NCBI GenBank assembly: GCA_945893045.1
Contig: CAMDEA010000043.1
Span: 1 to 49,418 of the forward strand
Source of the DNA: Planctomyces sp. SH-PL62
Lineage (GTDB): Bacteria; Planctomycetota; Planctomycetia; Planctomycetales; Planctomycetaceae
Direction of reading: 5' to 3'
Length of the DNA stretch: 49,418 bases
Under the pieces are notes generated by a model, which ran no database searches, had not been told where the DNA came from, and saw only the letters and a program-made list of their open reading frames with translations. The position numbers and the translations under genes were made by a program. Position 1 is the first letter of the stretch. Each line of letters opens with the position of its first letter. Shown here in pieces: positions 25,848-33,525 of this stretch.

Positions 25848-27053
25848 TCAGGTGCAGCCCGGCTTCACGCAGCGGAATCCAATCGCCGCCGTCAGCAGTG
25901 GGGCGCGGGCGTGCCGCTTGGTGCATTCCAGGAATTGCGGCGTCTCGCGAGCTTGGCAGAAGCCTTTGAACATGCGGGCGTGGCCTTGTTCAGGATTGCC
26001 GAGCGCCGGACCATTCGGATCGCTGAGCACGCCCTCCGGCGGAGCCTTGTCGTAAAAGTCGTGGCTGTAGAAATCGGCGCACCACTCGGCCGCATTGCCG
26101 GCCAAACCGACCACGCCGTCGGGCGTCGCTCCGGCGGGGAACGCATCGACGGGCGTGTAGTCGCCGCTGCTCACGAAGTGCCCGCGCGTGTTGTCGGGTG
26201 GTTCATTCCCCCACGGATACTTTCGTCCGGCGGAACCGGCGGCGGCAAACTCCCATTCCGCTTCAGTCGGCAGCCGTTTGCCGGCCCACTTCGCATAACC
26301 CGCCGCCTGATACCAGTTGACCGCGATCACCGGCCACTTGGCTTTTTCGGCAACCACCTGAAACCGGCCATCCGCGTCGCGCGTGATGTTCGACCAGTTC
26401 GCCGAATTCCAATAACCCGGATTGCCGTCGTTCAAAAAGCGGCAGTAGTCCTCGTTCGTGACTTTGTACTTGTCGATGTGAAACGCCGAGACCTTGACCT
26501 TGTACTTCTCGCCGGTCCGCTCGCCGATCTCCGCGCTCTGCGACGTGAAGTAGTGACCGGGCCGGACGTACTCGCCCGCCTTGATTTCCACCATACCTTC
26601 TTTGCCGAGTTTCTTGCCCGCATCGCCGCGCACGGGAATGCGCTCTGGCTCGACACCGGTCGCCGAGTAGCGTCGCAACAGGAGATTTCTCACGAGGTAC
26701 GCGAGCGTCATCTGTTCCGCGCTTTCGCGAGGAAGCTGCTCGAACCGTGTGCGACATTCGGCGGACGCGACGTACAACCGCAACCCTTCGGTGTCGATGA
26801 AGAGCGTCGAATCGACTTGGTCATGATCGACGATTTGAATCAGTTGGCCCGCCTTCTCATCGAGAATGCGGTGCAGCTCCTGCCAGTGCAGATCTTTCGG
26901 CGGCAACTTGAACACATCCGCGCCGTCCGGGCAGGCCAGCCGATAAGTCTTCCCGCTGGGTTTGGTTTCCCCAGCCCCGGCGGCGAGACAAAACGCCGTG
27001 GTCATGGCGACCACTGCCGCGCCGAGAATCACGATGGGAATTGGATACTTCAT
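25848..27053 (-). CDS. Exported FGE/SUMF1-fold protein, paralogue of the 16254 gene
   Basis: The 401-aa product has a signal peptide (IPIVILGAAVVAMTTAFCLA), a unique region and an FGE-like domain: [51 protein letters not shown] and LAGNAAEWCADFY. The active-site segment is GFCQARETPQFLECTKRH, with two cysteines ten residues apart, and the protein ends FRCVKPGCT. The same features occur in the protein at 16254, so these two form a distinct subfamily with shared cysteine spacing and tail. It overlaps the upstream double-FGE gene by 4 bp. Confidence 0.85.
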   Translation of the reverse strand: MKYPIPIVILGAAVVAMTTAFCLAAGAGETKPSGKTYRLACPDGADVFKLPPKDLHWQELHRILDEKAGQLIQIVDHDQVDSTLFIDTEGLRLYVASAECRTRFEQLPRESAEQMTLAYLVRNLLLRRYSATGVEPERIPVRGDAGKKLGKEGMVEIKAGEYVRPGHYFTSQSAEIGERTGEKYKVKVSAFHIDKYKVTNEDYCRFLNDGNPGYWNSANWSNITRDADGRFQVVAEKAKWPVIAVNWYQAAGYAKWAGKRLPTEAEWEFAAAGSAGRKYPWGNEPPDNTRGHFVSSGDYTPVDAFPAGATPDGVVGLAGNAAEWCADFYSHDFYDKAPPEGVLSDPNGPALGNPEQGHARMFKGFCQARETPQFLECTKRHARAPLLTAAIGFRCVKPGCT

Positions 27054-29029
27054 TTCTTCTCCTCGATATTGGCCGGGAGGTTAATCACCAAGCGGCAGCC
27101 GAAGTCGTTGATGTAGGCGGTGGTGGCGTCGCCGTCGCCGTCAGGATGAAACACTTTTCGATAAGCGCTGCGAGCGTACTTGCCGAAGCGGAACCACGAT
27201 CCACCTCGCAGCACGCGGAACCGCCCGGAACTCGGTCCCGTCGGATCGGCCAGCGGTGCGGCGAAGTAGTAGTTCTCGTCGTACCAGTCGGAGCACCATT
27301 CCCACACACCGCCGTGCATGTCGTACAAGCCGAATGCGTTCGGCTTCTTCACGCCGACGTCGTGGTAGTACAGCTTTCCCTTGAACCCCGGTTGCCCGAC
27401 CCAATTCATGTTTCCGTGGAACCAGGCGAAGTCGCCAAGCTGCGAATCGTTGTCGCCGAAGTGGAACTCACTCGTGCTTCCCACGCGGCAGGCGTATTCC
27501 CATTGAGCCTCGGTCGGCAGAGCGAATGCGTGCCCCGGGACTTTGGCCTTCAGCTTGCCGATGAACTCTTGACACGCGGTCCAGCTCAGCGTGTCGATGG
27601 CCTTGTTCGGAGCGGCCGCATCGGTGGCTTTCTCTTTTCGCAGTTCCTCCAGCCACGGATGCTTTCCCATCAGCGCTTCCCACTGACCCTGAGTCAGTTC
27701 GTACTTCGCCATGTAGAACGGCCTCGAGATCACGACGCGGTGAACCGGTCGCTCATCCTTCATGCCCTTGTCCGATCCCATCAGGAACGAGCCTGCGGGA
27801 ATCAGCACGAATTCCATCTTCGCACCGCCGCCAAGGTCAATCGTCCAACCGTCGGGGTCTTTCACTGTGACAGCACCGGCTCGCAGCGCGGCCCGAACTT
27901 CCTGCGAGTCCGCGCCGGGATCGCGTTTCTTGCTCCGTCGTTCTTCATCCGGATCGACGGCCGGCGGCACGCCTTCGACTCCTTGGATGCGCAGAGCCAC
28001 GCGAAAACCCATGTGCGGATGCTGAGTCGATCGCTGTCCGATGCGCATGCGATACGCGGAGTCGCCACCCCAACTGTCCCAGTCGAAGGAACTGCCGCGA
28101 ATGATTCGCCGCTCGCGATTGAGTTCATCTTGCGTCGCTGGCCCGGCGGGGTCGTTGAGCGGCGACTCCTTGTAATACATGCGATGCCACCAGTCGGCGA
28201 CGTATTCCCACAGGTTGCCGTGCATGTCGTACAAGCCGAAGGCGTTTGGCTTTCCTTGCGCAACCGAGCGCGGCCGGTCGTGTTTGCCCTGAGGCGCTTC
28301 GGACCAGAAAGCGTGCTCATGGGCAGCGCGCGGCACGTCCTGCCAGTCGCCGAAAGACCACGGCGTCGCGGTCCCCGCGCGGCAGGCGTATTCCCATTCG
28401 GCCTCAGTCGGCAGGCCGTACTCGACTCCTTCTTGCTTGCTCAGCCACTTGCAGAACTCGACGCAGTCGTTGTAGCACAAGTGCAGCACCGGCTCGTCGT
28501 CCTTCTGCCGGAGATTGATCCAGACCATCGGCTTTCGCCAGGTGCAGATTGCTCGGCCCTTGATTGGTTCACCGGCGTCCAGACCTTGTTCCGCTTCTGT
28601 CTTGTAACCAGTCGCGTCAGCGAACTGGCGGAATTGTCCGACCGTGACTTCAGTCGCGCCCATGTAGAACGGCTTCGTCAAACGGACTCGATGCCCCGGC
28701 ATCATCAGCATCGACCAGACCACTTGGCCGCCATAGTTGCGCTTCATCTCCGGACGGTTCTTGACCGTGTCGAGCAGCTTGTCGAATTGCTCTTCCGTGC
28801 GCCCCATCGTGAACTCGCCCGGCGGCAACAGCGACAGTTTCAGGCCGATCGAGTTCGTGTGGACGACCGGCTTGCCGATGTGCTTGGCCCACTGCTGTTG
28901 AAACTCCGTAGCCTGCGCCGCATCAAACGGTGCCTTCGCCAGCGGCGGATAATCGGCGGCGAACGTCCGCGCGTTGACGAGGCCAATCAGCAACGCCAGA
29001 CCTAACAGTGCGAACAATGCTCGGTTCAT
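27050..29029 (-). CDS. Exported protein with two tandem FGE-fold domains
   Basis: The 659-aa product has a signal peptide (LFALLGLALLIGLVNARTFA) and two FGE-like domains. The first spans about residues 55-350 ([55 protein letters not shown]). The second spans about 395-650 (MEFVLIPAGSFLMGSDKG, ALPTEAQWEYACRVG, DMHGGVWEWCSDWY, VLRGGSWFRFGKYARSAYRK). Neither has the paired cysteines of active FGE. The first domain resembles that of the 21424 fusion in its opening. It starts shortly after a palindrome and overlaps the next gene by 4 bp. Confidence 0.85.
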   Translation of the reverse strand: MNRALFALLGLALLIGLVNARTFAADYPPLAKAPFDAAQATEFQQQWAKHIGKPVVHTNSIGLKLSLLPPGEFTMGRTEEQFDKLLDTVKNRPEMKRNYGGQVVWSMLMMPGHRVRLTKPFYMGATEVTVGQFRQFADATGYKTEAEQGLDAGEPIKGRAICTWRKPMVWINLRQKDDEPVLHLCYNDCVEFCKWLSKQEGVEYGLPTEAEWEYACRAGTATPWSFGDWQDVPRAAHEHAFWSEAPQGKHDRPRSVAQGKPNAFGLYDMHGNLWEYVADWWHRMYYKESPLNDPAGPATQDELNRERRIIRGSSFDWDSWGGDSAYRMRIGQRSTQHPHMGFRVALRIQGVEGVPPAVDPDEERRSKKRDPGADSQEVRAALRAGAVTVKDPDGWTIDLGGGAKMEFVLIPAGSFLMGSDKGMKDERPVHRVVISRPFYMAKYELTQGQWEALMGKHPWLEELRKEKATDAAAPNKAIDTLSWTACQEFIGKLKAKVPGHAFALPTEAQWEYACRVGSTSEFHFGDNDSQLGDFAWFHGNMNWVGQPGFKGKLYYHDVGVKKPNAFGLYDMHGGVWEWCSDWYDENYYFAAPLADPTGPSSGRFRVLRGGSWFRFGKYARSAYRKVFHPDGDGDATTAYINDFGCRLVINLPANIEEKK

Positions 29030-29061
29030 TCTTCGAATCTCCTCGAAGTGGTTTCATAACC

Positions 29062-29126
29062 GTAGCCACGTTCGCCAGAACGTGGGAAACGTCACTCAAT
29101 CCCCACGTTCTGGCGAACGTGGCTAC
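29062..29126. repeat. Perfect inverted repeat, GTAGCCACG family
   Basis: Arms 29062-29086 and 29102-29126 are exact reverse complements (GTAGCCACGTTCGCCAGAAC...). The TAG stop of the propeller gene (29123-29125) is the outer end of the second arm. It lies in the 93-bp gap inside the cluster. Confidence 0.9.
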
Positions 29127-30148
29127 TTGCTGGTCCCGTGTCCGATCTGGATCGACATCTTGGTTTCGTCGCCGTGTTCCGTCGGAGCGGCTGCGAACCA
29201 GAACAAAAACTTGCCGTCGCGCAAAACAATGTCGAAGTGCAGAAACGTTCCGCCGTCCCAATCGCCGGGCTGGCCGATGTCGAGGACCGGATCCTCGCCG
29301 GACTTGGTCCACTTCAGGCCGTCCGATGACGTGGCGTGCCCGATTCGCCACGCCGTTTTTCCGTGGTACGGGCCGCTGCCGAGATACCACAGATGGAATC
29401 CGTCTTCGAGTTTCAGCACGCACGGGCCAGCGTGCGACTGCGAGTCCCAACTCCCTTTCGATCCGAGCGGCAGCACCGGCTCCGGCTCCTTCTTCCAGGT
29501 GATCCCGTCGGGCGACGTGGCCAGGTAGTTTTTGAATTCCCATACTTGTTTTCCGTCGATCGTTTTTCGTCCGCCGTCGCAGTAGTACAAGTGGAATTTG
29601 CCTTCCGCGACGCGGATCACACACGGGTCCAGGTGGCTCTCAAAAACTTTCCGTGGTTCGCCCCAGTGGAATCCGTCGGGCGAGGTTCGCATCTGCAATC
29701 CGCCCGCGTGCGGGTAATACATGCGAAACGTGTTGCCGACCTTAATCGCGTGCGGCATGTTGCCGGGGAAGAGCGGGTTCTGCTCGTGCTTCGTCCACGC
29801 GATGCCGTCTTGCGAGACCGCCATTCCAATGTTTTTCGCTTGGCCGAATCGGGCTCCTTCGGAATAGAAGTAGAAGTCGGCCCCGTTGTCGACCACCGCG
29901 AAACATCCCAGCGTCTGGTCATCCCACATCCCTTTTTCGCCGACCTTGATCACGGGATTGTGGGGATAACGCACCAGACTGCGGGCCAACTTCGTGTAAT
30001 CGACCGCCGCAGCGCCCTTTCCCTCGGTTCTCTCTTCGGCGTTGCAGGTCGATGCCGTGCCGATCCCTCCCGTGATCGCGTTGACGGCCAGGAGCGCGGC
30101 CCACACAAACACAGCGAAACCACATTGCGGTCTACGAGGATGTCTCAT
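29123..30148 (-). CDS. Exported five-bladed beta-propeller (arabinanase-like fold)
   Basis: The 341-aa product starts with a hydrophobic leader (FAVFVWAALLAVNAITGG). Repeated blades follow: YPHNPVIKVGEKGMWDDQTL, SHLDPCVIRVAEGKFHLYYC, GPCVLKLEDGFHLWYLGS and DIVLRDGKFLFWFAAAP. This is the GH32/43/62 clan fold. It resembles the C-terminal half of the fusion protein at 21424. Whether a catalytic acid triad is present is unclear, so sugar or other ligand binding is as likely as hydrolysis. ATG 30148 overlaps the ArsR stop codon by 4 bp, which decides the start. Confidence 0.8.
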   Translation of the reverse strand: MRHPRRPQCGFAVFVWAALLAVNAITGGIGTASTCNAEERTEGKGAAAVDYTKLARSLVRYPHNPVIKVGEKGMWDDQTLGCFAVVDNGADFYFYSEGARFGQAKNIGMAVSQDGIAWTKHEQNPLFPGNMPHAIKVGNTFRMYYPHAGGLQMRTSPDGFHWGEPRKVFESHLDPCVIRVAEGKFHLYYCDGGRKTIDGKQVWEFKNYLATSPDGITWKKEPEPVLPLGSKGSWDSQSHAGPCVLKLEDGFHLWYLGSGPYHGKTAWRIGHATSSDGLKWTKSGEDPVLDIGQPGDWDGGTFLHFDIVLRDGKFLFWFAAAPTEHGDETKMSIQIGHGTSK

Positions 30149-30516
30149 TTCTCCTCCGGGCAGCATTGAGTCAGACAGACGCCGCGTTCGAGCAGGACTG
30201 GCACGCACGGGTCGAGGATCGAATAGCAGACGTTCGTCCCTTCGCGTTTCGCTGAGAGGATGCCGCGATCGACCAGCCGTTGAAGCTGGTTCGAGACCGC
30301 TTGCGGCTTCATGCCGACGGCCTCGGCCAACTCATTCACATACAGTTCTTTTTCGCGGACCAGCGCATGCAACAGCCTCAAACGCAGGTCATTGCTGAAG
30401 ACTTTGAAGAGCCGGCTCAGCGCCAGCGCCTGTTCGGGCGACAGCAAGGGCCGTTCGTGAAGCGCGGGCCGCAGGGGTGGTACGGCAATTTTCGCTGGGC
30501 GTTTTTTGGGATTCAT
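30145..30516 (-). CDS. arsR: ArsR/SmtB-family repressor with C-terminal cysteine cluster
   Basis: The 123-aa product has a winged helix (LFKVFSNDLRLRLLHALVRE, ELAEAVGMKPQAVSNQLQRL, LVDRGILSAKREGTNVCYSI). The usual ELCVCDL metal site of ArsR is ELYVNEL here, without cysteines. Cys97, Cys104, Cys114 and Cys118-119 near the C-terminus form another possible metalloid site. It is the first gene of the cluster and overlaps the propeller gene by 4 bp. A perfect palindrome lies 3 bp upstream of its start codon, and an in-frame stop just upstream fixes ATG 30516 as the start. Confidence 0.85.
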   Translation of the reverse strand: MNPKKRPAKIAVPPLRPALHERPLLSPEQALALSRLFKVFSNDLRLRLLHALVREKELYVNELAEAVGMKPQAVSNQLQRLVDRGILSAKREGTNVCYSILDPCVPVLLERGVCLTQCCPEEK

Positions 30517-30519
30517 GGA

Positions 30520-30537
30520 TTACACGATATCGTGTAA
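30520..30537. promoter_or_regulatory. Perfect 18-bp palindromic operator before arsR
   Basis: TTACACGATATCGTGTAA is a perfect palindrome of the size and A+T-rich type bound by ArsR-family dimers. It overlaps the predicted -10 element and ends 3 bp before the arsR start codon, so binding should block transcription of the whole cluster. Confidence 0.85.
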
Positions 30538-30551
30538 CTGAAGACTGTCAA
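30524..30551 (-). promoter_or_regulatory. Sigma-70 type promoter of the arsR-led cluster
   Basis: Minus-strand TTGACA at 30551-30546 is a perfect -35 box, followed after 16 bp by TATCGT (30529-30524). Seven bases separate the -10 from the ATG, so the transcript probably starts at or next to the start codon (leaderless). No ribosome binding site is present, in agreement. Confidence 0.65.
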
Positions 30552-30700
30552 CCAGAGAGGCCGGCGGTCCCGACGCATGGGCGCACTCGCGCCTCGGCGC
30601 ACGAACCCGCAGCGTCAGCGAGGGCGAACGCTTTACATCACCATGAGTTCGGAGCGTCTTGGAGTGCGCGTTCTCGCTCGCGCTTTAGGGTTGCGTGAAC

Positions 30701-31147
30701 TCACTCTGCGCGATTCTTGGCCGGTAACTCCGGTGGCTGAGAAGCCTCGCTATTGTGAAGCCCCAGCCGGTCAAACCAGACGGCGGCCGAGTGATCGGTT
30801 CTCGCCGCGCTGACCACATGGCAGCCGACCGCCGCACCCCCTTTGGCGTAGTGCCCGATGGCAACTCCCCCGAAGGCCGTTTGAGCAATGGCCACTCCGG
30901 CGATCACGAGCGCTCCGAAACCGACACCAGCAACGGTCATGACGCCGGCGGCAACACCACCCACCGCGATCAAGCCACGTGCCAATCCGCCGATGGCGAT
31001 CACACCGGTCGCGACATCACCCACCGCAATGATCCCGCGAGCATGGCCGCCCGCTTCATTGCGCGAGAAATCAGACCCCCAGGCCACGGACACAAGCGGA
31101 TACCCGAACAATCGCATCTGCGATGTGTACCGAATTGTGCGAGTCAT
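30701..31147 (-). CDS. Gly/Ala/Val-rich repeat protein of unknown function
   Basis: The 148-aa product contains about eight tandem segments of the type GVIAIGGLARGLIAVGGVAA (residues about 35-110), giving alternating small and aliphatic residues as in a beta-solenoid or membrane-associated repeat. The ends are ordinary soluble sequence. I recognise no named family. It is on the minus strand, separated from the arsR promoter by a worn palindromic element (about 30603-30694). Confidence 0.65.
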   Translation of the reverse strand: MTRTIRYTSQMRLFGYPLVSVAWGSDFSRNEAGGHARGIIAVGDVATGVIAIGGLARGLIAVGGVAAGVMTVAGVGFGALVIAGVAIAQTAFGGVAIGHYAKGGAAVGCHVVSAARTDHSAAVWFDRLGLHNSEASQPPELPAKNRAE

Positions 31148-31172
31148 GAATCAAACCTTCAAATGACTTCGA

Positions 31173-31226
31173 CGCAACCGCACTCGCCAGAGTGCGGGGC
31201 ACCCGCGTTCTGGCGAACGCGGCTAC
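31173..31226. repeat. Inverted repeat, GTAGCC(A/G)CG family
   Basis: CCGCACTCGCCAGAGTGCGG at the left pairs with CCGCGTTCTGGCGAACGCGG and the GCTAC end at the right. It lies between two small minus-strand genes. Confidence 0.75.
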
Positions 31227-31251
31227 GACCAGGAAATTCCCGCCGTTCGCT

Positions 31252-31713
31252 TTACAACCGTGCCGCTGACCGCCGGGGGCCGCTGTGGATGCCCTGACGG
31301 CTGGAATTCGGAGCGGCGTGACGTTCATGGAACAAGATGCCGTACAGATACGAGCCAAGATTCTTGCCTTGGTGTGCGATGATCTTGTCGTGGTGGAATT
31401 TGATCTCGAAATCGAGCCGGCCTCGGAATTCCTTGTGGCGGACTTGGCACTCTTCCGAATTCGGATTGCTGGCGAGTCGATCCATCTCCGCTTTGATCAG
31501 GCCGGCGAACTCCGCACCGGCGATCGTGTCTTCCGCCTTGAGCCACTTGTTCTCCAGGTGGCCGTAGAACCAGACGGATTCCGGTTCGCCCAGCGTGGTG
31601 TTGACTCGGATGCGCACGCTGCTCACCCCTTGCTCGCACCATTGCTCGATGTGCCGACACAGAGTCTGGCGCGCGCGGTCGATTGAAACCTCGGATGACT
31701 GAGACGATGTCAT
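31252..31713 (-). CDS. Hypothetical protein (153 aa)
   Basis: The soluble product begins MTSSQSSEVSIDRARQTLCR and contains WFYGHLENKWLKAEDTIAG and RLDFEIKFHHDKIIAHQGKN. I recognise no family. The codon pattern and compact globular composition suggest a real gene. Nothing in the context gives a function. Confidence 0.6.
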   Translation of the reverse strand: MTSSQSSEVSIDRARQTLCRHIEQWCEQGVSSVRIRVNTTLGEPESVWFYGHLENKWLKAEDTIAGAEFAGLIKAEMDRLASNPNSEECQVRHKEFRGRLDFEIKFHHDKIIAHQGKNLGSYLYGILFHERHAAPNSSRQGIHSGPRRSAARL

Positions 31714-31839
31714 GACGATTTCCCTTTCAAGTCAGATGCCGATCCACGTTGTTTCCCATGCAAAGACACAGCAGCCGGTGTCGCTTGCAGATGCGATGCC
31801 GAAGGGCGACGTCCCGGTCGAAGTTCTGGAGAACACGAC

Positions 31840-31926
31840 GGGGTCGGGAGTCTTTTTCGTGCCGCAGTCGAGAATTGTCAGGTGGATCGACTCGTGTTGT
31901 GCGGCATGAAAAAGACTCCCGACCCC
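31840..31926. repeat. Inverted repeat with 27-bp arms
   Basis: Arms 31840-31866 and 31900-31926 (core GGGGTCGGGAGTCTTTTTC) are reverse complements with one mismatch. It fills the gap between divergent genes at 31713 and 32075 together with the sigma-54 type site at 32030. Confidence 0.9.
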
Positions 31927-32029
31927 TTTCGCCAAGAACTGTGCCACGACGCTCGGTCGCTCGGTGAATCCGTGCGTGGACGCTCATTGAACCGGACCCC
32001 AAGACTGCTCATCTGGCTCGTTGAAGGTC

Positions 32030-32045
32030 AGGCACGCGGCGTGCA
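32030..32045 (+). promoter_or_regulatory. Sigma-54 type promoter for the htrA-like unit
   Basis: AGGCACGCGGCGTGCA matches the -24/-12 consensus at 10 of 12 defined positions with 10 bp between GG and GC. A transcript would begin near 32057, 18 nt before the first start codon, leaving just enough room for the GGAGG ribosome site. Confidence 0.55.
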
Positions 32046-32074
32046 ATGTCCGAGTCGCGGTCCCCGGAGGCTTC

Positions 32075-32278
32075 ATGGTCATGGCTCGTACACGCTCCAA
32101 CTTCTGGCAACCTTGGAAACGGCATTGGCTGTTCGTCCTCGGTTTGTTCGCGCTGGGTCCGGCCTGCGGGTATTGGCTCGCGGACGATCGCGATCGCGGC
32201 CTGCTGTTTGGGTTGGCCATCAGCGTGTTTGCATCGGCCTGGCTGCTGTGGTCGCGGCATGAACGCGAAGTTGGGTGA
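32075..32278 (+). CDS. Small two-helix membrane protein
   Basis: The 67-aa product has two membrane segments: LFVLGLFALGPACGYWLA and LLFGLAISVFASAWLLW. A basic N-terminus precedes them. GGAGG lies upstream of ATG 32075; the in-frame ATG at 32081 is also possible. It is 36 bp before the HtrA-like gene and probably co-transcribed with it. No family was recognised. Confidence 0.65.
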   Translation: MVMARTRSNFWQPWKRHWLFVLGLFALGPACGYWLADDRDRGLLFGLAISVFASAWLLWSRHEREVG

Positions 32279-32314
32279 TGACCGTTACGAAACCGATTTT
32301 CAGGGAAGGAGTCG

Positions 32315-33496
32315 ATGATGTTCCAGAGATCAAGTCTGTGTGTCGGGAGCGCGTTGTGGTGTTTGATCTGCGGAGCGCTGGCCGCTGGAGCCGAGGGGTC
32401 TGCTCCATCCGCCGTGGCTGCCGCGAAGGGTCTTTCCAAAGCTTTTCAGCACGTTGCGGAAGTTGCTTCCCCCAGCCTTGTCAGCCTGGAAGTGCGCGTG
32501 AAGCCGGGACTGGGCTGGACGTGGTGGCAAGGTGGCTCAGCCGTCAATGACCCGCTTTCCAATGCCAACCGTGGTGCCGATTGGATGCGGCGTCCGATTC
32601 CGCAGCTGGATGCTTCGCGACCGACTCACGTTGGGTCCGGCTTCTTGATCGACAACAAAGGGACGATCCTGACGGCGTTTCATGTCGTCGAACACGCGGA
32701 GGAAATTCACGTCCGCACGCACGAAGGGCATGAGTTCCTCGCGAAGGCGATCTTGACCGACCCGCAGAGCGACGTCGCGATCTTGCGCATCCCGCCGGCT
32801 GACGATCTCAAGCCATTACGCTTCGGCAACAGTGACAAGCTGGAACTCGGCGAGTGGGTCGTTGCGGTCGGCAATCCGTACAACACGGGAGTCATTCTGA
32901 CTCCGGGCATCATCAGCACCAAAGGGAAAGGCCCGGCGATTTTGGAGCACGCCGACTTTCTCGAAACGACGGCGGTCATCAATCTCGGCAACAGCGGCGG
33001 ACCATTGCTGAACTTGGATGGTGAGGTCGTGGGAATCAACACGCTGTTCCAGCATCCCAGCCGAGTCTATGACGGCATCCATTTCGCCGTTCCGTCCAAC
33101 ACGGCGAAATGGGTCGCTTCGGAATTGCTCGATCACGGCAAGGTCCACCGGTCATTTCTTGGAGTCAACATCCAAGAACTCGACTTCAAATACTCTCGGC
33201 AACATAAAGTCACTCCGTGGAGCGGCGTGTTGATTACCGGCGTCCATGCCAATTCACCGGCGGACGACGCGGGAATTCACGAAGGAGACATCTTGCTCGA
33301 ATACGAGGGACACCGCATTCTGACGGCTCGCAATCTGCAACGGCATGTGGAACGAACTCCGCCGGGCAAGACCGTCGAGGTGGCGATTTCGCGAAACGGA
33401 CAACGCCAGCAGCTTTCCGTGAAGGTCCGTGAGCACGTCCTCCCCACAGAGACTGTTCTTCCAAAGACCGCGCCTCCGGCCGAGAAGAAATCCTGA
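32315..33496 (+). CDS. HtrA/DegP-like exported serine protease with PDZ domain
   Basis: The 393-aa product has a signal peptide (VGSALWCLICGALAAGAEG), a trypsin-like domain with His123 (ILTAFHVVEHAE), Asp153 (PQSDVAILRIP) and Ser227 (INLGNSGGPLLNL), and one C-terminal PDZ domain (GVLITGVHANSPADDAGIHE). All three catalytic residues are present. HtrA proteases remove damaged periplasmic proteins. GAAGGA precedes the double ATG at 32315. It lies behind the sigma-54 type site at 32030. Confidence 0.9.
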   Translation: MMFQRSSLCVGSALWCLICGALAAGAEGSAPSAVAAAKGLSKAFQHVAEVASPSLVSLEVRVKPGLGWTWWQGGSAVNDPLSNANRGADWMRRPIPQLDASRPTHVGSGFLIDNKGTILTAFHVVEHAEEIHVRTHEGHEFLAKAILTDPQSDVAILRIPPADDLKPLRFGNSDKLELGEWVVAVGNPYNTGVILTPGIISTKGKGPAILEHADFLETTAVINLGNSGGPLLNLDGEVVGINTLFQHPSRVYDGIHFAVPSNTAKWVASELLDHGKVHRSFLGVNIQELDFKYSRQHKVTPWSGVLITGVHANSPADDAGIHEGDILLEYEGHRILTARNLQRHVERTPPGKTVEVAISRNGQRQQLSVKVREHVLPTETVLPKTAPPAEKKS

Positions 33497-33525
33497 GTCA
33501 TCGCGACCCCTTTCTGAGAACAATC

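Noticed and set aside
27041..29005. Long open frame (654 codons) on the plus strand
   Set aside because: It mirrors the double-FGE gene, which has a signal peptide and conserved motifs on the minus strand.
31786..31801. Minus-strand sigma-54 site before the 31252 gene
   Set aside because: About 8 of 12 positions match; it is too weak to list beside the six better sites.
31838..31928. Intrinsic terminator between divergent genes
   Set aside because: It lies upstream of both genes, so termination makes no sense; it is a dispersed palindrome.
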